Origin: JACCXG01 sp963785755
Lineage (GTDB): Bacteria; Acidobacteriota; Vicinamibacteria; Vicinamibacterales; 2-12-FULL-66-21
Assembly (NCBI GenBank): GCA_963785755.1
Contig: CAWAXG010000071.1
Coordinates: forward strand, 1-64,000
Reading direction: 5' to 3'
Length of the DNA stretch: 64,000 nucleotides
The notes beneath the pieces were generated by a model. It was not told the origin of the DNA. It searched no databases and was given only the letters and a program-made list of their open reading frames with translations. How positions within the stretch are numbered: the first letter of the stretch is position 1; each line of letters opens with the position of its first letter. A program made the translations under genes and the position numbers. Shown here one piece after another: positions 19,570 through 30,400 of this stretch.

Positions 19570-20376
19570 TCAGCGGTTGTCGCCGTCGAGCAGCCCGCCC
19601 AGTCCGCCGAGGATCGAGCCCTCTTCGCGGCCGCCGCGCGTCAGGCCGGGCACCGCGGCGATGATGCGATTGGCCATGCGGCTGAGCGGCAGCGACTGCA
19701 GCCAGACGCGGCCCGGGCCCTTCAGGGTCGCGAAGAACAGGCCTTCGCCGCCGAACAGCGCCGACTTGATCTTGCCGACGTACTGGATGTCGTAGTCCAC
19801 CGACGGCTGGAACGCGACGATACAGCCGGTGTCGACGCGCAGCACTTCCCCGGCCGCCAGGGTGCGCTCGTAGAGCGTGCCGCCGGCGTGCACGAACGCC
19901 CAGCCGTCCCCCTGCAGCCGCTGCATGATGAAGCCTTCGCCGCCGAACAGTCCGGCGCCGAGCTTGCGCTGGAAGGCGATGCCGATCGAGACGCCCTTCG
20001 CCGCGGCCAGGAACGAATCCTTCTGCGCGATCAGCTCACCGCCAATCTCGGCAAGATGGATGGCGACGATCTTTCCCGGGTAGGGGGCACCGAACGCCAG
20101 CCGCTTCTTCTGGCTGCTGCGGTTGAGGAAGACCGTCATGAACAGCGACTCGCCGGTCAGCAGGCGCTTGCCGGCGCCCATCAGCGCACCGAGGAATCCT
20201 CCCTGCGACGACTGCTTGGAGCCGTCCCCGAAGATCGTCTCCATCTCGATGCCGTCGTCCATGTACATCATGCCGCCGGCTTCGGCGACCGTGGCTTCGT
20301 TCGGGTCCAGCTCCACCTCGACGAACTGCAGGTCGTCGCCGAAGATCTTGTAGTCGATCTCGTGCATGTCTGCCAC
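19570..20376 (-). CDS. AIM24/TIGR00266 family protein
   Basis: 268 residues. GTG at 20376 is preferred: AGGAGG lies eight bases before it, while the ATG three codons later is too far. The sequence shows the AIM24 double-psi-like beta fold with its repeated glycine motifs (GGMMYMDDGIEMET, GAPYPGKIVAIHL, LFGGEGFIMQRLQGDGWAFV, KIKSALFGGEGLFFATLKGP). The C-terminus has a Gly-rich end (GGREEGSILGGLGGLLDG). Bacterial homologues are cytoplasmic or membrane-peripheral and of unknown function. Divergent from the kinase gene across 226 bp. Confidence 0.88.
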   Translation of the reverse strand: MADMHEIDYKIFGDDLQFVEVELDPNEATVAEAGGMMYMDDGIEMETIFGDGSKQSSQGGFLGALMGAGKRLLTGESLFMTVFLNRSSQKKRLAFGAPYPGKIVAIHLAEIGGELIAQKDSFLAAAKGVSIGIAFQRKLGAGLFGGEGFIMQRLQGDGWAFVHAGGTLYERTLAAGEVLRVDTGCIVAFQPSVDYDIQYVGKIKSALFGGEGLFFATLKGPGRVWLQSLPLSRMANRIIAAVPGLTRGGREEGSILGGLGGLLDGDNR

Positions 20377-20602
20377 GCTGGTGTCCTCCTGATTGGCGAA
20401 GGCGCTCGCCTGCCGCCATTGTATGCGGCGATTTCGTCCGCGACAGCTTGCCAAACGCCGGGGATGACATCTCTCTGATCGCAGACCGCGCACCCTCACC
20501 CGCCGTGATGACTTCCACCCACGGTCCCGTAGTTGCGCATCGCTCTCCTCTTTCTGTTTATGGCCCGAGAGGCGCTTGCTATGATGCACGCGACTGGACG
20601 GG

Positions 20603-23014
20603 ATGATCGGCCAAACGATAGCGCACTACAAGGTGATCGCGAAGCTGGGTGGCGGCGGCATGGGCGTCGTCTACAAGGCGCAGGACACCCGATTGGGCCG
20701 CCACGTCGCGCTCAAGTTCCTTGCCGAATCGATCCTGGAGGACCGTCACGCGATCGAACGCTTTCAGCGGGAGGCGCGGGCTGCTTCGGCCCTGAATCAT
20801 CCGAACATCTGCACGATCTACGACATCGGCGAGTTCGAGGGCCAGCAGTTCATCGTGATGGAGTTCCTGGAAGGACAGACGCTCAAGCATCGAATCAGTG
20901 CGCAGCCGGTCACGAACGAGTTCATCCTCGACGTCGGCATCCACATTGCGGATGCGCTCGACGCCGCGCACGCGTCCGGGATCATCCACCGCGATGTCAA
21001 GCCCGCCAACATCTTTGTGACCAGGCGCGGCCAGGCGAAGCTCCTTGATTTCGGTCTCGCCAAGAACACACACGGGCCCGGAACGGTGGAGGACACGATC
21101 GCCTCGGCGATGCCCACGGTCACCGGCGCCGACGGGAACCTGACCAGCCCGGGCACGTCCCTGGGCACCATCGCGTACATGTCGCCCGAGCAGGCGCGTG
21201 GCGAAGAGCTCGACGCCCGCACCGACCTGTTCTCGCTCGGCGCGGTGCTCTACGAGATGGCAACCGGCCGGCTGCCTTTTGCCGGCCACACGTCGGCACT
21301 CATTTTCGATGGCCTCCTGCACAAAGTCCCGACGCCGGCCGCGCGCCTGAATCCCGACCTGCCCGCGGACCCCGATCACATCATTACTAAAGCACTCGAA
21401 AAGGACCGCGAGCTGCGCTACCAGAGTGCCGGTGATCTCCGCGCGGATTTGAAGCGCGCCCGCCGCGATACCGATGCCGCGCGGTCGGGTGCGATCACGG
21501 CGGAGACGCCGTCCGTCCGCGGAGCGGCGGATACCCAGGCGCGCGTCCGTGGTCGGCGGAGATGGGCGGCCGTGCTGGTTGCCGCACTGCTTCTGGGTGT
21601 GTTGCTCGCCGTATCGGTGAAGCTGATCACCGGACGCGGCACGGCGATCGAGTCGATCGCGGTGCTGCCGTTCGTGAACGCCAGCGCCGACCCCAATCTC
21701 GAGTATCTCGCCGACGGCATCGCCGAAGGTCTCATCAGCAGCCTGTCCCAGCTGCCCAACCTTGCGGTCATCTCGCGCAGTGCGGTCTTTCGATACAAGG
21801 GCAAGGAAGTGGATCCGCAGGCTGTGGGGCGCGACCTGAGAGTGCAGGCCGTCCTGATGAGCCGACTGATGCAGCGCGGGGACACCCTGACGATCAGCAC
21901 GGAACTGGTCGACGTTCGCGACAACCGTCAGATCTGGGGCGAGCAATACAACCGGAAGCCGGCGGATCTGATCGCGGTGCAGGAAGACATCACGACAGAC
22001 GTCATGGACCAGCTCCGCGTGAAACTGACCGGGCAACAAAAGGCGGCGCTCACCAAACGTCACACCCAGAGCACCGACGCCTATCAGCTGTATCTCAGGG
22101 GCCGCTTTCAGTGGAACAAGAGAAGCCTCGAGGGGTTTCGGGCGGCGATCGCGCACTTCCAGCAGGCGGTCGAGAAGGATCCGAACTACGCCGTCGCCTA
22201 CGCCGGGCTGGCCGATTGCTACGTCCTGCTCGGCGTGTATGGGGAGATCCCGAACCGTGATGCGTATCCCCTGGCAAAGGCCGCGGCCGTGAGGGCTCTG
22301 GAATTGGATGAAACCCTGGCCGAGGCGCACGCCTCGCTGGGCCGGAGCATCATTGCCCACGACTGGGATTGGGCAGCTGCACGCCGGGAGTTCGAGCGTG
22401 CCCTGCAGCTGAATCCGAACTATGCCACCGCCTACTATTGGTACTGGTACTACGACATGGCCATGGGAGACCTCGACGAGGCCGCGCGGAAGATGAAACG
22501 CGCGGTCGACCTGGAACCGCTCTCGCTGAACATGAATGCGGAAATGGGGCGGGTGCTGCTCTACCAGCGCCAATACGACGCGGCGATCGAGCAGGAGCGT
22601 AAAACGTTACAGATGGATCCTAATTTCAATATCGCGCGCCAACTCCTCGCCATGGCGTACCTGCACAAGGGTCGATTTGCCGAGGCCCTCGAGACGAGCA
22701 GCCATGTGGTCGCGACGAACCGCCACGGCTTTGTGATGGCACGGGCTCACGTGAGGCTGGGCAACAGACCGCTGGCGCAGAAAGTCGCGTCGGACATGGA
22801 GGCGCTTGGCAGGAGTCGGCATGTCCCCGCGAACGTGATAGCGAACGCGTACATCGGGCTCGATGACCGGGAGCGCGCGTTCCAATGGCTGGAAAAGGCG
22901 TTCCAGGATCGCTCCCTGAGGCCCGATTTCATGCGGGTCGATCCTGTCTACGACGACTTGCGCGCCGACCCGAGATTTCGAGACCTGCTGCGCCGCGCCG
23001 GGTTGCCGCAATGA
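20603..23014 (+). CDS. Ser/Thr protein kinase with TolB-like and TPR sensor domains
   Basis: 803 residues. The kinase domain (9-285) has the glycine loop GGGGMGVVY, the ATP-anchoring Lys38, HRDVKPAN (129-135) and DFG (149-151). A single transmembrane helix at 321-339 is followed outside by a FlgO/TolB-like domain (IESIAVLPFVNASADPNLEY, LADGIAEGLISSLSQLPNLA, LVDVRDNRQIWGEQYNR) and then about five TPR units. This architecture is widespread in Acidobacteriota. It signals on Ser/Thr residues; the partner is not apparent. A permease gene starts 72 bp downstream on the same strand. Confidence 0.92.
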   Translation: MIGQTIAHYKVIAKLGGGGMGVVYKAQDTRLGRHVALKFLAESILEDRHAIERFQREARAASALNHPNICTIYDIGEFEGQQFIVMEFLEGQTLKHRISAQPVTNEFILDVGIHIADALDAAHASGIIHRDVKPANIFVTRRGQAKLLDFGLAKNTHGPGTVEDTIASAMPTVTGADGNLTSPGTSLGTIAYMSPEQARGEELDARTDLFSLGAVLYEMATGRLPFAGHTSALIFDGLLHKVPTPAARLNPDLPADPDHIITKALEKDRELRYQSAGDLRADLKRARRDTDAARSGAITAETPSVRGAADTQARVRGRRRWAAVLVAALLLGVLLAVSVKLITGRGTAIESIAVLPFVNASADPNLEYLADGIAEGLISSLSQLPNLAVISRSAVFRYKGKEVDPQAVGRDLRVQAVLMSRLMQRGDTLTISTELVDVRDNRQIWGEQYNRKPADLIAVQEDITTDVMDQLRVKLTGQQKAALTKRHTQSTDAYQLYLRGRFQWNKRSLEGFRAAIAHFQQAVEKDPNYAVAYAGLADCYVLLGVYGEIPNRDAYPLAKAAAVRALELDETLAEAHASLGRSIIAHDWDWAAARREFERALQLNPNYATAYYWYWYYDMAMGDLDEAARKMKRAVDLEPLSLNMNAEMGRVLLYQRQYDAAIEQERKTLQMDPNFNIARQLLAMAYLHKGRFAEALETSSHVVATNRHGFVMARAHVRLGNRPLAQKVASDMEALGRSRHVPANVIANAYIGLDDRERAFQWLEKAFQDRSLRPDFMRVDPVYDDLRADPRFRDLLRRAGLPQ

Positions 23015-23086
23015 GGAACGAGCAGTTTCGCCACAACGATCCGCGGCGGCCATTCCGCGTGTGATAAAAGAGCCGGGGCTGGACGC

Positions 23087-25555
23087 ATGCTCGATCGCCT
23101 CGCCGCTGACATCGCATCGGCTCTCCGCAGCCTCTGCGCTGCGCCCGCGCTGCCCATCGCGGCCATCCTGACGACTGCGCTCGCCGTCGGAATGAACCTG
23201 GCCATGCTCGGGCTCATCGATCGGGCGCTCCTCAGTCCACCGCCGCACATCGTGAGCCCTGAGCGCGTGTTCACGCTGGGATTCGAGCTGTCCAACTCCG
23301 CCGCTGACCGGGGAGTCGCCTTCATTACGTCGTATCCCGCCTTCGAGGCGATTCGGGATCGTGCGCCCGCAGTCACGGCCGCCGCCTGGCATTACGTGCC
23401 GAGCAGCGCGATGGTCAGGAATCAGCGGGTGCCGGTCAAGGCCGCGGGAGTCACCGGCGCGTACTTCGACATGCTGACGGTGCGTGCCTGGCGGGGCCGG
23501 ACGATCCTCCCCGACGACGACCGTCCGCCGGCAGGTGCGCCGGTAGCCGTGTTGAGCCATTCACTCTGGAGGCGCGCGTTCGGGGCTGACGAACAGGTCG
23601 TGGGCCAACGCCTGACCCTGGGCGGGCTCGACCTGCAGGTGATCGGAGTGATGCCGGCGGGGTTCGGCGGGCATTCCGCCGACCGGATCGACCTCTGGCT
23701 GCCGCTCGGTGCGTCAATGCAGAATGAGCCGGGCTGGGAGACGAAGCGGACCATGGCGATCCTCGAGATCGGCGTGCGGCTCGCACCAGGTCAGACCGCC
23801 GACGCCGCCGCGAGCCAGCTTGGCGCGGCGAGCGGCACACGCGTCATCCTGTTTCCAATAATCGGGGCGGATGTCGCGCCGGCGCCGCACCGGATCGCCT
23901 TCTGGCTGGCGGCGGTGTCGCTGGTCGTGCTCGTCGCCGGGCTCGCCAATGTCGCGACCTTGTTCCTCGTCCGCGGCGCCCGCCGCCGGCGCGAATCCAG
24001 CATCAGGGCCGCGCTCGGGGCGACCCGCAGCCGGCTGTTCCGTCAGGTGTTCATCGAATCAGCGATCGTCGCGAGCGTTGCCACCGGCGTGGCGCTCGTG
24101 CTCGGGTATTGGCTCGACGAGATCGTCCGGAGCGTACTGTTCCCGTCTCTGGTCGAGACCTCTGGCATGACCGGCCAGGTCGCCGTGGCGGCCGGGATCG
24201 GCGGGGCGTGCACTCTGCTCGTGGCCGCAGGCGCGGGCGCCTTGCAGCTCCCGGGACAGGTCCGCGCGGCGGACCTCCTGGGCACGCGGCGCATCTGGCG
24301 TCGCGCCACCGCTCAGAAGGAATTACTGATCGTGCAGGCAACCCTGGCCGTGTTGCTCATCACCGGGGCGGGCCTTTTCGGGCGAAGCTACTTCGAGCTG
24401 GCCTCGCAGGATCCGGATGCCCGGCTCGACGATGTCCTCGTGGTCTCCTTCGACGACGGGCCGGGATCCGTACCGAATCAGGATCACCTCCTGGCAACTG
24501 CGGTGGACCGTGTGCGGGCGCTGCCCGGCGTTGCTTCGGCAACGGTCTTTGCCTTTCTCCCGTTCAGGGGCGTCATGGCGCCTCCGATCAGCGTTCCCGG
24601 AATCGCCGGGGAACCAAGGCTCGACGGCGACCTGCCGTTCTTGATCGAATCGACCCCCGAGCTCTTCGAGATCCTCCGGATTGAGATGGCGGAGGGCCGC
24701 CGGTTCACCGCCGCGGACGATAGAGGCGCCGCGGTCGCAATCGTGAGCGAGACCATGGCACGAGGGCTGTGGCCCGGGACGAGCGCGCTCGGCAAGTGCT
24801 TTCGGATCGGCTTCGATCCCGCGTGGGATCCCGCCACGGCCACCGGCCCCCCGGTGCCGCCGGCGTCGGCGCCGTGCCGCGAAGTCGTGGGGATCGCCCG
24901 GGACTGGAGGCGGCCGTCGGTGGACGGGGGGCACGCCCAGAGACGGGTGATGCACTATTACGTGCCGTTCTCCCAGGGCGTCATATTGCCGCGGGCGTTG
25001 GTGTCACAGCCGACGCGCAGTCACGGATTGCTCGTGCGTCACGCATCTGCCGACGATACGCTCGCCGGGTCGATTCGCCGCGCGGTCGTTGGACGGCGCG
25101 GCGACCTGCCATTCGTGGAGGTACGGCCGTACGCGACTCCGCCAGATGCGCGGCTGGCGCCGTGGCTGATCGGCACAAAGCTGCTGCTGCTGTTTGGCGC
25201 GCTCGCACTGGCGACGGCTGCCGTGGGCATTCACGCGGCGTTCGCGCATGCGGTGGCCGAGCGGCAGCACGAGATCGCGATTCGCCTCGCGGTCGGCGCG
25301 TCGCGCCGCCGCGTGTTGCTGATGATGCTGCGCGAAGGGGGTGCGGTCGCGGCCAGCGGCGTCATGTATGGCGCCATCGTCTCCCTGCTCGCCGACCGCG
25401 TGCTGGGATCGACGATCGTCGGCGTGTCGAGCTCAGACCCTCTGGCTATCGGCCTGGCGGGTACGCTGGTGCTGATCGCGGCGATCCTGGCAACCTGGTT
25501 CCCCGCGCTGACCGCCTCGCGTGCTGATCCGAACGTGCTGTTGCGGGCGGAGTGA
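23087..25555 (+). CDS. ADOP/MacB-like ABC permease lacking the N-terminal domain
   Basis: 822 residues that start directly at the first permease helix (LRSLCAAPALPIAAILTTAL). Two MacB_PCD periplasmic domains alternate with FtsX helices: GLANVATLFLVRGARRRRES, the second half at QLPGQVRAADLLGTRR, and the final HEIAIRLAVGASRRRVLLMM and ASRADPNVLLRAE ending. The periplasmic loop includes a Cys pair (LGKCFRIGF, ASAPCREV) not typical for the family. It follows the kinase-TPR gene by 72 bp and may be co-transcribed. No ATPase is encoded nearby, as is usual for these orphan permeases. Confidence 0.88.
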   Translation: MLDRLAADIASALRSLCAAPALPIAAILTTALAVGMNLAMLGLIDRALLSPPPHIVSPERVFTLGFELSNSAADRGVAFITSYPAFEAIRDRAPAVTAAAWHYVPSSAMVRNQRVPVKAAGVTGAYFDMLTVRAWRGRTILPDDDRPPAGAPVAVLSHSLWRRAFGADEQVVGQRLTLGGLDLQVIGVMPAGFGGHSADRIDLWLPLGASMQNEPGWETKRTMAILEIGVRLAPGQTADAAASQLGAASGTRVILFPIIGADVAPAPHRIAFWLAAVSLVVLVAGLANVATLFLVRGARRRRESSIRAALGATRSRLFRQVFIESAIVASVATGVALVLGYWLDEIVRSVLFPSLVETSGMTGQVAVAAGIGGACTLLVAAGAGALQLPGQVRAADLLGTRRIWRRATAQKELLIVQATLAVLLITGAGLFGRSYFELASQDPDARLDDVLVVSFDDGPGSVPNQDHLLATAVDRVRALPGVASATVFAFLPFRGVMAPPISVPGIAGEPRLDGDLPFLIESTPELFEILRIEMAEGRRFTAADDRGAAVAIVSETMARGLWPGTSALGKCFRIGFDPAWDPATATGPPVPPASAPCREVVGIARDWRRPSVDGGHAQRRVMHYYVPFSQGVILPRALVSQPTRSHGLLVRHASADDTLAGSIRRAVVGRRGDLPFVEVRPYATPPDARLAPWLIGTKLLLLFGALALATAAVGIHAAFAHAVAERQHEIAIRLAVGASRRRVLLMMLREGGAVAASGVMYGAIVSLLADRVLGSTIVGVSSSDPLAIGLAGTLVLIAAILATWFPALTASRADPNVLLRAE

Positions 25556-25578
25556 AGGTCGGGCCGCTCACCACTTCG

Positions 25579-27384
25579 TCAGGAATGACCCTGCTTCGGA
25601 TTCGTGGGGGCACGCACGCTCACCGTCGTGCCGCGGCCGGGTTCGCTGAGGATAGAGAAGTCGCCTCCGACCACGTTGACGCGTTCCTCCATGGTGACCA
25701 GCCCGAGGCCGCCGCCGCCGTTGCTCTGTACCGCGCTGACGTCGAAGCCGCGCCCGTCATCGATCACCGCGAGATCGACGTGATCGCCGGAGCGGTTGAG
25801 CGTCACCGTCAGGTGTTTCGCGCCGCCATGCACGATGCCGTTGCGCAGCGATTCCTGCGCGATGCGAAAGAGGCACACGGCCACATCGGGGTGCACGGTG
25901 CCGACGCCGTCGGCGCTCGAGAACTGCACCTGGACACCGTGCCGCTTCGCGACTTCGTTGCAATGCGATCCCACCGCCGGCGCGAGACCGAGCAGGCGCA
26001 GCGTCGCCGGGTGGAGCTCGTGCGACAGCCGGCGAATGCCCTCGAACGTGTGGCGCATCTCGCGATCCAGCTCTTCGAATACGTGCTGTGCTTCCGGATT
26101 CTCGTTGTTGGCCGCGGCACTCCTGAGACTGTCGACGCCGATCGACACGTAGGTCAGCTTCTGGCAGATGTCGTCGTGCAGATCCCGGGCGATGTCGGCG
26201 CGCGCCGCTTCCTGCGCGTTGATGAGGCGGCCGGCCATGTGGCGAATCCGTTCGTAGCTCGCGCGCAGCGACGCTTCCCTCGCCCGGATCGTGTGGTCGG
26301 CACGCCGCAGCCGCGCGCGCTGCCCCAGCAGCCTGGCGATCAACAGCAGCTGCGCGGTCACGACGGCAATCCCCGCGATGATGTAGGAGCCGTACAACGC
26401 CCAGACGGTCGGGACGCGGAAGCGGATGTCCGCGTCCGCCGGAAGCCGCGACTCATCGATGCGCCAGCGCTGCAGCTGCCGCCAATCGAATATCGGCTTT
26501 AGTCGTGCCGCTTCGATGGCCATGCTCTCGGGCGCCGCGCCCTCCAGAATGCGGAGCGCCATTCCGCCGAGGCTGACGGAGTCGGCTAGGGCGCTGCGCA
26601 TCATGCCGCCGACCACGCCTTTGCCGATCGACACATCCATGGAGGCGTAAATCGGCACCGACGCCGCCTCGGCGATCTCGGGCAGAAGCTCGTCGGGAAA
26701 GATCACGCGGCCCTTGGTCACGGGGGAGTACCGCACCCAGAAGATCAGGCTGTCGGCGGGCAGTGTCTTGAGCACCGCGAGCATCTCGGGCAGCGACGCT
26801 TCGTTGCTGTAGGTAACGGTCAAACGCGGCGAAAACGAGGCCAGCGCCGACCGCACGCGCTCCTGGAAGCCGTCGACCGCCGGTGCGTACGCCACCACGT
26901 GAACGCGCCTCGTCGCGGGATGGATCTTCAGGGCGAGGTCCACCGTTTCTTCCTGGGAGGGGTGACGCAAGATACCGGTGACGCCAGGGATTTTGCCCTC
27001 GAGCACCGCGCGACCCGGCGTCGCGGAGATAAAGAGCACCGGGACATTCGGAAGCAGCTCGTCACGATGGCGCAGCACGAACTGCAACGCCGGCGCGGCG
27101 TTCGCGATCACCAGGTCGGGTCGGCGGTTGGCGAACTTGATGCGGATGTATTCGCGCAGCGACACCTCCGCCGCCTCCGCAAACTCCTCGTTCTCCAGGT
27201 ACTCGGAGTGCGCGTCGACCTGTATGGTGGGGTGCGAGAACAGCACCTCCCTCAGCGCCGCGTCGAAGGTCACGTTTCCCGGGAACGTCTCCGGTCCGCC
27301 ATGAACGATCAGCACCTGCTTGATCGGCGGCTGCGCGTCCGCAGGCGGCGCCTGCGCCAGGCCGGCCACGACAGCCGCGGCCAC
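25579..27384 (-). CDS. Membrane histidine kinase with periplasmic ABC-substrate-binding-like sensor
   Basis: About 601 residues. The N-terminal signal-like helix is followed by an ABC-type substrate-binding fold (IKQVLIVHGGPETFPGN, LVIANAAPALQFVL, VTGILRHPSQEETVDLAL), one helix at 327-352, then a NarL-group HisKA_3 domain with the phospho-acceptor His403 in ADIARDLHDDICQKL and a HATPase domain (DDGRGFD, GGGGLGLVTMEERV). No response regulator is adjacent. It follows the TonB receptor in the same frame, 33 bases after its stop, so the true start could be the CTG a few codons upstream of 27384. It may sense the TonB substrate. Confidence 0.88.
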   Translation of the reverse strand: MAAAVVAGLAQAPPADAQPPIKQVLIVHGGPETFPGNVTFDAALREVLFSHPTIQVDAHSEYLENEEFAEAAEVSLREYIRIKFANRRPDLVIANAAPALQFVLRHRDELLPNVPVLFISATPGRAVLEGKIPGVTGILRHPSQEETVDLALKIHPATRRVHVVAYAPAVDGFQERVRSALASFSPRLTVTYSNEASLPEMLAVLKTLPADSLIFWVRYSPVTKGRVIFPDELLPEIAEAASVPIYASMDVSIGKGVVGGMMRSALADSVSLGGMALRILEGAAPESMAIEAARLKPIFDWRQLQRWRIDESRLPADADIRFRVPTVWALYGSYIIAGIAVVTAQLLLIARLLGQRARLRRADHTIRAREASLRASYERIRHMAGRLINAQEAARADIARDLHDDICQKLTYVSIGVDSLRSAAANNENPEAQHVFEELDREMRHTFEGIRRLSHELHPATLRLLGLAPAVGSHCNEVAKRHGVQVQFSSADGVGTVHPDVAVCLFRIAQESLRNGIVHGGAKHLTVTLNRSGDHVDLAVIDDGRGFDVSAVQSNGGGGLGLVTMEERVNVVGGDFSILSEPGRGTTVSVRAPTNPKQGHS

Positions 27385-27417
27385 GAGATACGCGCGCAGG
27401 GCGAAGCCGGCTGCGCA

Positions 27418-30400
27418 TCAGAACGACAGCTTCGCCACCAGCTGAATCTGGCGCGACGAGCCAGCCTCGCCCGTAGGCAGGCGCGTGCGCGAGATCTTGC
27501 CGAAGGTCGGACTGTCCACGACGTTCCCCGGCGGGCCCAGGTTCGGATGGTTGAACACATCGAAGGCGTCGGCGCGGAGCTGCAAGCGCCAGCGGCTCGC
27601 GATGGTAAGCACCTTGCTCACCGATAGATCGGTGTTGTGGAACGCCGGGCCGATCACGACATTGCGTCCAAGATTGCCGAAACGGTTGACCGCCGCGAAC
27701 GACGCCGGATCGAACCACTGATCGACCGAGCCGATGATGCGAATCGGCGCCACCAGATCGGGCCGCACGGTGTTCGGCACGCCGTTCAAGGTGGCGTTGC
27801 TCGTCACGATGTTGACCGGGTTGCCGCTCTGCGATTGGACGATGGCCGCGACCTGCCAGCCCCGCGTCCACCCGCTGCCGGTGAACGGCAGCTGGTAGGT
27901 GGCACGGAGCACGAAACGATGCCGCGCATCGAAGTCGGAGAGGCCGTACTGATTAGGGATGTCGTAGCCGTCCTGGACGTTGAAGTTCGAGGAGTTGAGC
28001 GAGTTGGTGTCGAGCGATTTCGACCAGGTGTACGAGGTGTCGAACAACAATCCGCGCGATAACCGCCTGGTGGCGGTCAGCGCCAGTGCGTTATAGCTGG
28101 AGAAGCCGGTGCTTTCCACCTGCATGATGTTACCGAGGGTGGCGCCCGGGCGGATCGGGCTCGAGGCCGACAGGACCGGATAGGGACGGACACCGTTCAC
28201 CGGCTGGTTGAGGTTGCGCGCGATGCGCAGGTCCGCGCCGCTCGATCCGAAGTAGGTCACCGTTGCAGCGAAGTTGCCGGCCAGCTGGCGCTGGACGTTG
28301 ACATTCCACGAGCGCAGCGCGGCGTTGCGGAACTGCGGATCGATGGTGATCGGCGCCAGACCGATCGGCTGCGTCAGGTCGACGGCGGCGCTCAGCGGAA
28401 TCGCGCCGCTCGCGGTCACCGGCGTCGCAAACGGCGGGTTCCCCGGCGTGCCGTTGACCGCCGTCGTGCCTGGCTGGTCGACCGCCGCGCCATAAGCGGC
28501 GCGCACCACGGTGCGGCCATCGCCGCCGAGTGTCCACGCCAGGCCGAGGCGCGGCTCGATGTTGGTGTTGTTCTCGCCATAGATCTTGTCGACGTCGACC
28601 CCGACGCGCACCAGCGAGACGGTGGCCGCGTCGAAGACCACGAACTGATTGTCCCTCTCCGTGGGCGTCATGTGCCATTCGTAGCGCAGCCCGAGATCGA
28701 CGGTGAGCGACGGGCCGATGGCGATGGAGTCCTGCGCGAAGAACGACAGCGCATCCTGCGTGATGTGGCTGCGGCGCTCGCCGAGCGTGATGCTGAACGC
28801 GTTGGCGGTGCCCGAGAGGAACGCGGCCATGCTCGGAAAATTGAACTGGCCGGTGCCCTCCGCGAAATTGTTGTTGAGAAAGCGGCGCACCTCGCCGCCG
28901 GCCTTCATGGTATGACGGCCGGCGATGTAGGTCAGCGTATCGTTGAACACGTAGAGCGTGTCGTGGCGGCCCTGCGGCAACGTGGCCGGGCCGCCGAGGC
29001 TGAGCGCGCCGGCGACGACCAGCTGCGGCAAGCCGAGCGGGCGAGTCACGCCGTTGACGATGCCGAAATCGACGGGGTTGAGGGCGGTCGCGGGGAACGT
29101 CCCGCCGTCCTGCATGGTCCGGCCGAAGCGTGCCTCGTTCAGCAGGCCCGCGCCGAACATGTGCGTCTCGTTCACGGTCAGCGTGGTCTTGGTGATCGCG
29201 CGGCGCTGGCCGAATCCTGGAATGCTGGTCCCTTGCGAAGTCGGCTCCACGCCGCTGATCCGCTGTCGCCCGAAAAATACCAGCAGGCGATCGCGCTTCC
29301 CGGCGTTGTGCCGCACATCCGAGGTCCACGTGTTTTCATCGACCCTGGCGTCGGCCGCTCCGACAAAGCGCGGCGTGCCGTCGGCGTCGAAATAGTTCGC
29401 GCGCGGAATCAGCGGGATCAACCGCCGCACCACGGGATCCACCGCCGCGTCGCGCTCCGCGTCGCTCGGCACCACGCCGTTCATGTCGATGCCCTGCCGC
29501 TGCCGCAGGCCCTCGTAGGTAGCGAGGAAGAACGTCCGGCTGCGAAGAATCGGGCCGCCGAAGGTGCCGCCGAACTGGTTGCGTTCGAACGGATGCGGAT
29601 CGAGCGTGGTGAATTCGAAGAAGTTCCGCGCGTCGAGCGCGTCGTTGCGGAAGAATTCGTAGGCCTCGCCGCGGAACTGGTCGGTGCCCGAGCGCGTGAC
29701 CAGGTTGACGATGGCGCCCGACACGTGGCCGTACTCGGCGCTGAACGTCGAGTTGTCGATCTTGAATTCCTGGATGCTGGCGACCGGAGGCGGAAAGCTG
29801 ATCGATCCGAACGTCAGGTTGGTCGTGGTCACGCCGTTGACGATGTAGGCGACGGCTTCTTCGCGGTTGCCGGTGGTGTTGAACGCCAGCGCGCCGGTGC
29901 CGCGAATCGGCGTAGTCGAGAAGCCGGTCTGCGACGAGGCCACCGACCCCGGCACGAGCGGTCCGAGATCGACGAAGTGCCGGCCGTTGAGCGGCATCTC
30001 CTGGACGGTCTGTGCCGACACGACGTGTCCGACCACGCTCGTCGCCCGATCGAGGAGCGGCAGCTCCGCGCTCACCACCACGACTTCACGCTGGGTGTCG
30101 ACCGCAAGCTGGAAGTCGCGGACCAGGGTGCGGCCGACCTCGAACGTCAGCGCGTCGATGCGCTCGGAACGGAACCCGGCCGCCTCGGCCGTGACCTGAT
30201 ACACCCCCGCCGGGATCGCCGGCGCATGGTAGCGCCCTTCGGCGTCGGTCGGCGCCACGCGGGTGAAGCCGGTTGCCGAATCCTGCACCTCGACGGACGC
30301 GCCTGGCACCGCGGCACCCGAGGGATCGAGCACGCGTCCCTGCAGCGCCGCCATCGTCTGGGCGCGCGCGGGCGAGGCGATCGCGAGCAACAGGACCGCC

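Noticed and set aside
25552..26502. Long plus-strand frame of 316 codons
   Set aside because: It is the antisense of the histidine kinase gene; the minus strand has clear HisKA_3 and ATPase motifs.
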